Assembly: GCF_001509475.1 (NCBI RefSeq)
Contig: NZ_LLZG01000143.1
Location: forward strand, 1-5,420
Direction of reading: 5' to 3'
Origin: Streptomyces regalis
Lineage (GTDB): Bacteria > Actinomycetota > Actinomycetes > Streptomycetales > Streptomycetaceae
Length of the DNA: 5,420 bases
Position numbers and translations under genes: made by a program. Each line of letters begins with the position of its first letter. The stretch's first letter is position 1. Positions 1 to 4,308 of this stretch are shown one piece after another. The notes under the pieces are model-generated. The model was not told the DNA's origin and did not search any database. It saw nothing but the letters and a program-made list of their open reading frames with translations.

Positions 1-95
1 AGTACCGGCCGCACCTGATCGTTGGCTGCTTACCGACCACCGGCCTGGATCTCGACGGACTGATCGACGAACCGGACATCGCCAATTCAACCTGA
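1..95 (+). CDS. C-terminal tail of an unidentified protein (cut by window edge)
   Basis: Reading from base 3, an open frame runs for 30 codons to a TGA at 93-95. It ends in the peptide GLDLDGLIDEPDIANST. The composition (acidic, with aliphatic residues such as LIVG) looks like real protein rather than a GC-rich shadow, and the other two plus frames are poorer: one stops at once and one is arginine-rich. No family is recognised. The gene starts upstream of the window, so length, domains and role cannot be judged. What follows is a set of gene fragments, so this could itself be the end of a truncated gene. Confidence 0.35.
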   Translation, partial: YRPHLIVGCLPTTGLDLDGLIDEPDIANST

Positions 96-192
96 GTAGT
101 GGCCTCGACGGCCATCACCCTCACCGGAGCCGAGGACGCCTTCCTGCTCTCGGGTGCCGCCCTCGTCGCCCTGGCCGTGACCGCCGCGCTCC

Positions 193-435
193 ATGGCGTG
201 GCTCATGGCCCACAAGGACGCCTTCCGGAATCTGGTCCGCGACCGGCTCGGGGTCACGGCCGCGTCCCAGATCCTGTGGAGCGCACCCCGGCTGATCTGC
301 GTCGCCGGCGACTTCACCCGCTACGACGCGCACGTCGTACGAGAGCACCGGCGCTCGATCGGCCTGGTCCGCTACCGGTACTTCGGCACCGACCTCATCG
401 GTCTTGAGACCGTGGCTTCCGTCACGGGGCATTCG
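193..435 (+). pseudogene. Internal fragment of a COG3586/DUF5655-type protein (nuclease-like N-terminal domain)
   Basis: The peptide starting MAWLMAHKDAFRNLVRDRLG, followed by SAPRLICVAGDFTRYDAH (residues 30-47) and IGLVRYRYFGTDLIGLE (56-72), matches from memory the middle of COG3586 proteins. These carry an N-terminal domain related to DUF91/NucS-like nucleases and often a C-terminal DUF5655. In that family a stretch with the acidic/lysine nuclease residues should precede this piece, but an in-frame stop lies at 178-180 and nothing similar is upstream. After about residue 78 the frame turns into arginine/serine-rich sequence that is antisense to a minus-strand remnant. Both the N-terminal core and the C-terminal domain are therefore missing. 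The open frame continues to 918, but I regard everything past about 435 as non-coding. I am fairly confident of the family and confident that it is not a working gene. Confidence 0.6.
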
Positions 436-665
436 GCCATGGCCAAGCAGGCCCGCCGGCGCGCGGCTGGGACGCCGTCGGTTCGGACGCGGGGTGGAGC
501 GATCGGGCAGCTCCAGGAGCGTCTTGCGGGTGATGCGGATCTCCTCGGCTGTGCGGAAAGCTCCGCCATCCGCTCCTTGGCCGCCTTGGCCTGCGCAGCG
601 ATCTCCTGTTCCCGCTCCTCCAGCCGTGCCGGCACCGCGCCGAGGGTGAGCCGATCGCCGGTCAT
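430..665 (-). pseudogene. Frameshifted small coiled-coil protein, remnant linked to an IS transposase
   Basis: On the minus strand an ATG at 665-663 begins MTGDRLTLGAVPARLEEREQ, followed by an Ala/Lys/Glu-rich helix (EIAAQAKAAKERMAEL) with coiled-coil character. After about residue 37-39 (near 549-555) this frame becomes arginine/proline-rich. The neighbouring frame then continues sensibly as AEEIRITRKTLLELPD from base 549, so a frameshift or small deletion has broken the gene. Its ATG overlaps the TGA of the upstream transposase remnant as ATGA, so the two were probably co-translated. The general pattern, a short helical protein with an ITRKTL motif, resembles actinobacterial proteins found near mobile elements, but I cannot give a family name or function. 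The left boundary is approximate. Confidence 0.45.
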
Positions 666-814
666 ACGGTGCGCCAGGACGGCGCGGTCGCCCCGATCGG
701 CCGGCGCAGTATCACCGCGGTCATCGCCCAGTACACCCGCGACTCGGAGGTGCGGGGCAGGTGTTCGTAATCGCGCACCAGCCGACGGTGCAGCATCAAG
801 ATCCCGTAGACCTC
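662..814 (-). pseudogene. C-terminal remnant of an IS5-type DDE transposase
   Basis: Minus-strand translation from about 814 to the TGA at 664-662 contains YGILMLHRRLVRDYEHLP and TSESRVYWAMTAVILRR. This matches the end of IS5-family (DDE_Tnp_1-like) transposases, where the segment follows the catalytic-Glu region: typically an ERTYGWL-like stretch, then LHRRLxRDYE and a helix ending near the C-terminus. Only about 50 residues remain. The sequence upstream on the minus strand (815 onwards) is not transposase, so all catalytic residues are gone. It comes from a different lineage than the transposase at 4309-5094, whose C-terminus reads quite differently. Confidence 0.65.
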
Positions 815-1047
815 ATTTTCCCCCTTTTCCCTCCTTGCGAGCCGGATCCATGCCGGACATCCGCGTGATCATGGCACCTCTTGGAGCGCCCGACCATGGG
901 CTTCCTCCCAGGTGGTGAGGACCGGGCAGGGCGCTGACGAGCACTGGCCGGGCATGGCCGCAGAGGGACGCCGCGGCCAACGCCGCACAGCCGCGGCGAG
1001 GGGGCGGGCGCCGGGCTCGGGGCAGGTGCTTTGATGGTCTGGGCCCG
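815..1047. other. Gene-free stretch between IS remnant and membrane-protein gene
   Basis: No frame on either strand shows a plausible protein here. Translations are arginine/proline/alanine-rich and correspond to shadows. The stretch holds a pyrimidine-rich run at about 812-836 (on the minus strand an AAGGAGG-like purine tract), which marks the boundary of the transposase remnant, and a GC-rich hairpin at 969-998. Confidence 0.5.
969..998 (-). terminator. GC-rich hairpin downstream of the membrane-protein gene
   Basis: CGCCGCGG (969-976) and CCGCGGCG (991-998) form a perfect 8-bp stem with a 14-nt loop. It lies about 50 nt beyond the stop codon of the minus-strand gene ending at 1048. There is no T-run, as is common for high-GC actinobacteria, so a terminator role is inferred from position and stem only. 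Confidence 0.35.
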
Positions 1048-1758
1048 TCAGACCGTGTGCAGTGGTAGCCGGGCGTGCCGTCCGGTACTCCGTTGCTGTT
1101 GTCGTTGCACGATCCATCGGACCAGCGGCAGAAGGCCCAGCCACACCACCAGCATGACCGGCACGCTCGTGAAGGTGCCCACAACCATGGCCGGGAGCGC
1201 ACACAGGGCTGCTCCGGCCGCTTCCTTGCCCCTGGTCACGGGTGTGGCGGGCAGGTCCCGCACGGCGTGGCGCCGGGCCCGGGCCAGGGCCATGCCTCCC
1301 GCGTACAGGCCGTGCGCGCCGCCGCAGATCACCGCCAGGGCGAGCGCGCACACGAAGACCGGCTCGCCCTCCGGGGTATCGGCGGTCTCCTGGGAGACAT
1401 TGCCCTGGCGTACCGCGGTCGCGTAGTCCCGCCACAGGGTGACCGTCACGTTGTCACCTGGGCGCAGGCGCTTGAGCAGCGGCTCCGAGGCGCCCATGTC
1501 GATGCTGCGGGGCACCTGCGTCGGACCGTTCAGGTACAGCGTGTACTCCGATGACTTGTTCTGTTCCTTGATCACCGTACGGGTCACGGTCGCGCCGAAT
1601 GAGCGCAAGCAGTCGTCATGGGAAGAGGACAGGGCGGTGCAGGAGGTCGCGGTTGTGAACGCCTTCTCGTCCTCGATCAGGCTCGGCACGATGGCCAGTC
1701 CCGCCGCACCGAGGAGAAGCATCACGACACCGAGCAGAGCCGCGCACAGCCCCCACAC
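1048..1758 (-). CDS. Multi-pass membrane protein of unknown function
   Basis: From a GTG at 1758 the product is 236 residues. A strongly hydrophobic helix (about residues 2-25) is followed by a soluble, probably extracytoplasmic domain of about 105 residues (26-131). That domain has a Cys pair (C40, C50) and beta-type sequence such as SSEYTLYLNGPTQVP and RPGDNVTVTLWRDY. Then come a second helix (about 133-158) and a hydrophobic region likely to span twice (about 182-217), ending in a basic tail. The pattern is common among uncharacterised streptomycete membrane proteins; no known family function is recognised. The frame stays open upstream to 2112, but that part is antisense to the SUKH gene and reads as a shadow, so the start is placed at the last usable codon before the helix. 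No Shine-Dalgarno sequence is seen. The N-terminus could be truncated, because the divergent neighbour begins only 6 bases away. Confidence 0.65.
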   Translation of the reverse strand: MWGLCAALLGVVMLLLGAAGLAIVPSLIEDEKAFTTATSCTALSSSHDDCLRSFGATVTRTVIKEQNKSSEYTLYLNGPTQVPRSIDMGASEPLLKRLRPGDNVTVTLWRDYATAVRQGNVSQETADTPEGEPVFVCALALAVICGGAHGLYAGGMALARARRHAVRDLPATPVTRGKEAAGAALCALPAMVVGTFTSVPVMLVVWLGLLPLVRWIVQRQQQRSTGRHARLPLHTV

Positions 1759-1764
1759 ACGGTC

Positions 1765-2289
1765 GTGGCGCGATTCGATGAGGTCCTGGCTACGTTCTGG
1801 GCTGACGGTGATTACGGCGTCCAGCCGCCTCTGACGGACGAGACGGTGCGGGAAGCCGAGCATGTGCTCGGGGTGACGCTGCCCTCGGCTCTGCTTGGCT
1901 TTCTGCGGGTTCAGAACGGCGGCGTCGTGGCTGCTGATCACGATGCGTTCCCCACCAGCCAGCCGACCTCGTGGAGCCAAGACCACGTTCCCTTCGATGC
2001 CCTGATGGGCATCGGGGGACTCGAACAGATGACGTCGTTGCTCGACACGCCTTACTTGGTCAAAGAGTGGGGGCTGCCATCGCCGATCGTGCTTCTCTCC
2101 GGCGACGGGCACTGCTGGATCGGTCTCGACTACCGAGGTTGCGGCCCGGACGGCGACCCATCGGTCACCTGGTTCGACGTCGAACTCGACACCGAACTCA
2201 CACTGGCCAGTGACTTCAGGACGTTCGTCGAGAAACTCACTGCAGCCAGCGGCTTCGATCTCGACCCTGGCGACCCCACGTCGAATTGA
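1765..2289 (+). CDS. SMI1/KNR4 (SUKH) family protein, probable immunity protein
   Basis: The 174-residue product shows the SUKH pattern. An N-terminal FWADGDYGVQPPLTDETVRE is followed by AEHVLGVTLPSALLGFLRVQNGG (31-53), the hallmark LPxxLLxFLxxxNGG. Then TSWSQDHVPFDALMGIGG (68-85), a YLVKEWGLPSPIVLLSGDGH stretch (97-116), WIGLDYRGCGPDGDPSVTWFD (118-138) and a C-terminal helix DFRTFVEKL (150-158) follow in the expected order. Proteins of this superfamily often neutralise contact-dependent or polymorphic toxins, usually nucleases or deaminases, by binding them; some are regulatory. No toxin gene is visible in the window, so this is an orphan immunity gene as far as can be seen. The open frame extends to 1618, but upstream codons are antisense to the membrane-protein gene. 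GTG 1765 is the only plausible start before the conserved region. No Shine-Dalgarno sequence precedes it, so a leaderless mRNA or a lost native 5' end is possible. Confidence 0.8.
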   Translation: MARFDEVLATFWADGDYGVQPPLTDETVREAEHVLGVTLPSALLGFLRVQNGGVVAADHDAFPTSQPTSWSQDHVPFDALMGIGGLEQMTSLLDTPYLVKEWGLPSPIVLLSGDGHCWIGLDYRGCGPDGDPSVTWFDVELDTELTLASDFRTFVEKLTAASGFDLDPGDPTSN

Positions 2290-2293
2290 TGCC

Positions 2294-2308
2294 GGTCCTT
2301 TCTGGACC
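2294..2308 (+). terminator. Small hairpin just after the SUKH stop codon
   Basis: GGTCC, loop TTTCT, GGACC form a perfect 5-bp stem starting 5 nt after the TGA at 2287-2289. It is short and has no T-tract, so termination is only suggested by position. It directly abuts the IS-end-like sequence at 2309. Confidence 0.3.
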
Positions 2309-2330
2309 AGGGCCTGTCCGATAGGTCAGG
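2309..2330 (+). repeat. Isolated IS-end-like terminal repeat, inverted copy of the repeat at 5128-5148
   Basis: AGGGCCTGTCCGATAGGTCA matches the minus strand of 5148-5128 (AGGGCCTGTCCGAGAGGTCA) with one mismatch, after which the two diverge. The GGGCCTGTCCG type of end is known to me from streptomycete IS5-family elements. There is no transposase immediately inside this copy, and the flanks of the two copies (CCA before this one, TAAGG after the other) do not form a target duplication. It may be the end of an old, deleted IS, or one border of a composite segment. Confidence 0.6.
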
Positions 2331-2423
2331 TGACTCGGTGGTTGCTGCCTGAGATGGGGCCAGGGCGGTGAAGGTTCGGGGGCTGCAGGCCGTGGCTGCG
2401 GGCGACGCGACCTGCGGTACAGG
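2331..2423. other. Short gene-free interval between IS end and regulator stop
   Basis: No protein is supported in any frame here. The sequence is GC-rich, without the transposase C-terminus that would normally lie inside an IS end. It holds most of the hairpin that closes the regulator gene. Confidence 0.4.
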
Positions 2424-2425
2424 TC
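2409..2425 (-). terminator. Hairpin overlapping the end of the ArsR-like gene
   Basis: GACCTG and CAGGTC form a perfect 6-bp stem with a 5-nt loop (CGGTA). On the minus strand it overlaps the TGA stop at 2426-2424 and extends just past it. No T-run follows, so termination is inferred from position. Confidence 0.3.
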
Positions 2426-3002
2426 AGTCCGCCGCAGACTCAGCCTCTGGCAGCGCCGGATAGTCGGTCGGGTAGAGACCGGCCGCGAAGCCGTACACCA
2501 CATCGCCTCCGCGCGGCAGTTGTGCGTAGTCATTGGCGAGTTCCAGGACCCGCGCCCAGAACTCGCGGGCCTGCTCCTGCGGGATCCGAACATGCCGCAC
2601 GATCGAGGACAGTTGATCTGCCTGGTGCGCCGGGACCGACTCGGCTGCGGCCGTGGCGAGATCGTTGTTGCAGTACGGAGTGACGCCCCCGTCAGTCGGG
2701 CTGACCGTGCCGACACGGAAGATGCGCGCGGTGCGGCCGTAGAAACGCTCGTCGATGGCCCGCACCCGGCGGGTCCGCACGACTTTCAGCAGCTGGGCAT
2801 CGACCAGGACGCTCACGTGGTGCGCGACCGTGCTCTTCGGGCGGTCGAGTGCGCCGGCCAATTCGCTCACAGTGGCGGCGCGTTCGAGGAGCAGCTCGAG
2901 GATGGCGTTGCGCACTGGGCTGGCCAGTGCGTGGAGCTGGGCCGGGTCTGACACGTCTGTGACGTCGGCGAGGTCGTAGTCGGGAAGGGTATTGTTCGGC
3001 AC
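2424..3002 (-). CDS. ArsR-like winged-helix transcriptional regulator
   Basis: The 192-residue product carries an N-terminal winged helix-turn-helix of the ArsR/HTH_5 or HTH_20 type. LHALASPVRNAILELLLERA (23-42) is helix 1-2, TVSELAGALDRPKSTVAHHVSVL (44-66) holds the turn and recognition helix, and AQLLKVVRTRRVRAIDERFYGRTA (69-92) is the wing region. The C-terminal half (about 100-192) is mostly helical and may bind an effector or mediate dimerisation. It has a single cysteine (C111), so a classical cysteine metal site is unlikely. The start is a GTG at 3002. No spaced Shine-Dalgarno sequence precedes it, but a TAGAAT box lies 9 nt upstream, which fits a leaderless mRNA. It is divergent from the hydrolase gene across 57 bp, the usual arrangement for a local repressor that also controls itself. 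The inducer is unknown. Confidence 0.85.
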   Translation of the reverse strand: MPNNTLPDYDLADVTDVSDPAQLHALASPVRNAILELLLERAATVSELAGALDRPKSTVAHHVSVLVDAQLLKVVRTRRVRAIDERFYGRTARIFRVGTVSPTDGGVTPYCNNDLATAAAESVPAHQADQLSSIVRHVRIPQEQAREFWARVLELANDYAQLPRGGDVVYGFAAGLYPTDYPALPEAESAAD

Positions 3003-3059
3003 CTCTCGATTATTCTAAAGTTTCGGATCATTCGCTACTGGTGAGCAAGGGGTTCGGGC
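3003..3059. promoter_or_regulatory. Divergent promoter/operator region of regulator and hydrolase
   Basis: This 57-bp spacer has an AT-rich core (about 3008-3030) unlike its surroundings. On the minus strand TAGAAT (3017-3012) matches a -10 box and would place transcription start at about 3003-3005, practically at the GTG of the regulator, suggesting a leaderless message. For the plus-strand gene, CAAGGGG at 3046-3052 is a Shine-Dalgarno sequence 7 nt before the ATG; TACTGGT (3036-3042) is a weak -10 candidate. I see no perfect palindromic operator. Confidence 0.5.
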
Positions 3060-3629
3060 ATGACAGAGGTCGTACTGTTCCATCACGCGCAGGGGCTGAC
3101 CCCCGGCGTCGCCGCTTTCGCCGACGAACTCCGCGCCGTCGGCCACACCGTCCACACGCCCGATCTCTTCGAGGGGCGTACCTTCGGCTCCCTTGAGGAG
3201 GGTTCGGGCTACGTCGAGCAGATCGGCTTCGGCGAGATCACCGAGCGTGGCGTCCGCGCGGCCGAGCACCTGCCGCAGGACATCGTTTACGTCGGCTTCT
3301 CGCTCGGTGTGCTGCCTGCCCAGAAGCTGGCGCAGACTCGGTCGGGCGCGCGGGGCGCGCTCCTGTTTCACGCCTGTATCCCTGTGTCGGAGTTCGGCGC
3401 GGCTTGGCCTGACGGTGTGCCTGTGCAGGTGCATGCGAAGGAAGCCGATCCGTTCTTCGACGAGGACGTCGATGCTGCTCGCGCGCTCGTCTCCGATTCC
3501 GCTGACGCGGAGATGTTTCTGTATCCCGGAGACCAGCATCTGTTCGCGGACCATTCGCTGACGTCCTACGACCCGGACGCTGCCAAGCTCCTGACCCAGC
3601 GGACGATCGAGTTTCTCGGCTCGCGCTAG
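3060..3629 (+). CDS. Dienelactone hydrolase family alpha/beta hydrolase
   Basis: The 189-residue product has the compact alpha/beta hydrolase layout of the DLH family. An N-terminal strand VVLFHHAQGLTPG (4-16) is followed by VHTPDLFEG (31-39). The nucleophile elbow GFSLG (79-83) has S81 in place of the Cys of classical DLH, an acid lies at D130 in HAKEADPFFDED (125-136), and the catalytic His is H160 in GDQHLFAD. The length is a little short of classical DLH (about 235) but normal for the Ser-type actinobacterial branch. A cytoplasmic hydrolase of a small ester or lactone is expected; the substrate cannot be told. The start ATG 3060 has a good Shine-Dalgarno sequence (AAGGGG, 7 nt). Its TAG stop (3627-3629) lies inside the CTAG bordering the mobile element that follows, so the reading frame is complete despite the insertion. 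Confidence 0.85.
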   Translation: MTEVVLFHHAQGLTPGVAAFADELRAVGHTVHTPDLFEGRTFGSLEEGSGYVEQIGFGEITERGVRAAEHLPQDIVYVGFSLGVLPAQKLAQTRSGARGALLFHACIPVSEFGAAWPDGVPVQVHAKEADPFFDEDVDAARALVSDSADAEMFLYPGDQHLFADHSLTSYDPDAAKLLTQRTIEFLGSR

Positions 3630-3652
3630 GGCGCGTATCGAGTCGTGATCAA
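3626..3652 (+). repeat. Left terminal inverted repeat of the PIN-carrying element
   Basis: It is identical over 27 bp to the minus strand of 4296-4270. Identity ends at ATCAA, where the left copy continues TCTGC and the right copy CGAAT. This sharp boundary is typical of true transposon ends. Confidence 0.85.
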
Positions 3653-3703
3653 TCTGCGGGTTCGGGACTCGTTCCGAGGCTCTGATCCGGTAGATCGTTT
3701 TGT

Positions 3704-3754
3704 GTGACTCGTGTGCAACTGACGGACGAGGAGTGGGAGTTCATCGAGCCATGA
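3704..3754 (+). pseudogene. 16-codon leader: truncated IS5-type transposase N-terminus
   Basis: GTG 3704 opens VTRVQLTDEEWEFIEP and stops at TGA 3752-3754. The peptide matches the conserved beginning of IS5-family transposases (xLTDEEWxxIEPxLP), so the native IS gene started here. After FIEP the transposase ends abruptly, and the stop overlaps the ATG of the PIN gene as ATGA. The remnant therefore acts, by position, as a leader ORF that may couple translation of the PIN gene to the IS's own expression signals. No clear Shine-Dalgarno sequence precedes the GTG. Confidence 0.65.
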
Positions 3755-4152
3755 CGCGCTACGTGGTCGATGCCAGGACCTTGCTGCACATCGTGTCGAC
3801 CGGTGTGCAGATCAGACCCGATCACCAGCTTGTCGCGCCAAATCCGGTGCGGTCGCAGGCACTGTCGCTGCTGTTCGAACAGGTCAGCTGCGGCGAGCTC
3901 GACGAGGTCGAGGCGTTGCGTATGCACGAGCGTCTGACCGAGGTAAAGATGCGACTGCTGGGCGACCGGGTCTCCCGTCGCACAGCCTGGCGGATCGCCC
4001 GGGAGCATGGGTGGGACACTATCGGGGACGCCGAATACGTCGCTGTGACGCGGCTTCAGGCCGATGCGCTGGTCACGATCGATGAGGCATTGGCTCGTCG
4101 GGCGGATGGCATCGTTCCCGTGGCGTCGCTGGACGCTCTGAGTTCCACGTAA
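3751..4152 (+). CDS. PIN-domain protein, VapC-like toxin ribonuclease
   Basis: The 133-residue product spans a whole PIN domain. MTRYVVDARTLLHIV carries the first acidic residue (D7), SQALSLLFEQV the second (E43), GDAEYVAVTRLQADALVTIDEALA the third and fourth (D93 and D111), with the usual Thr at 100 and a C-terminal VPVASLDAL. All four expected metal ligands are present, so the enzyme looks active. VapC-type proteins cut tRNA or rRNA and are normally silenced by a VapB antitoxin encoded just upstream with an overlapping stop/start. Here the overlapping upstream frame is a transposase stub instead, and no antitoxin gene is seen within the element. It lies inside an IS-like element with inverted ends and is thus cargo. 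It could be a solitary PIN protein with a housekeeping or non-toxic role. Confidence 0.8.
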   Translation: MTRYVVDARTLLHIVSTGVQIRPDHQLVAPNPVRSQALSLLFEQVSCGELDEVEALRMHERLTEVKMRLLGDRVSRRTAWRIAREHGWDTIGDAEYVAVTRLQADALVTIDEALARRADGIVPVASLDALSST

Positions 4153-4269
4153 GGCTCTCGCAAGCGAGTACTGCGGCGATCGTCGGCCCGGCCTGCCCGA
4201 GCTGGGGGTCGACCATTCTTCGGGATCTGCCCTCAAGGATTTGGATCATAGGCACCACGGCGCGATTCG

Positions 4270-4296
4270 TTGATCACGACTCGATACGCGCCCTAG
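4270..4296 (-). repeat. Right terminal inverted repeat of the PIN-carrying element
   Basis: This is the perfect inverted copy of 3626-3652. Between the PIN stop codon (4152) and this repeat lie about 117 bp without a recognisable gene or transposase C-terminus, including the short palindrome CTCGCAAGCGAG at about 4157-4168. Confidence 0.85.
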
Positions 4297-4308
4297 GTTG
4301 TTGGCGAG

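Larger units (their letters stand above)
3626..4296 (+). mobile_element. Non-autonomous IS5-like element carrying a PIN-domain gene
   Basis: The two borders are perfect 27-bp inverted copies (3626-3652 and 4270-4296), beginning CTAGGGCGCGTATCGAGTCG and ending GATCAA. CTAG stands at both outer edges. It could be a 4-bp target duplication (IS5 itself uses a YTAR target) or TA within the repeat. Inside, a transposase-like N-terminus (3704-3754) is cut after 16 codons and joined to a complete PIN-domain gene (3751-4152). No transposase body or catalytic motif is present in 671 bp. The left border coincides with the hydrolase stop codon. The right border abuts a decayed IS5 transposase only 12 bp past its stop codon. 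Inferred: a defective IS derivative with cargo, movable only if a matching transposase acts in trans. Confidence 0.75.

Noticed and set aside
99..192. Possible small membrane protein starting GTG 99 with a hydrophobic stretch
   Set aside because: There is no Shine-Dalgarno sequence, it becomes Arg/Pro-rich after about 33 codons, and it could be a chance frame. Kept only as a possible fragment.
436..918. Continuation of the plus-strand open frame that starts at 193
   Set aside because: Beyond about 435 the translation is Arg/Ser/Ala-rich and lies antisense to two minus-strand remnants that have recognisable family patterns.
1618..1764. N-terminal extension of the SUKH protein from ATG 1618
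   Set aside because: These codons are antisense to the first helix of the membrane protein, are Gly/Arg-rich, and exceed the normal start of SUKH proteins.
1759..2112. N-terminal extension of the minus-strand membrane protein up to 2112
   Set aside because: It is antisense to the conserved part of the SUKH gene, and its sequence (RRWQPPLFDQVRRVEQRR and so on) has no membrane-protein or domain character.
2520..2951. Long plus-strand open frame opposite the regulator gene
   Set aside because: It is a shadow of the ArsR-like gene, which has a clear winged-helix pattern on the minus strand.
3015..3554. Minus-strand open frame opposite the hydrolase gene
   Set aside because: It is a shadow; the plus-strand frame has the full catalytic Ser-Asp-His pattern and a proper Shine-Dalgarno sequence.
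3649..4236. Minus-strand open frame opposite the PIN gene
   Set aside because: It is a shadow; the plus frame shows the complete PIN motif set.
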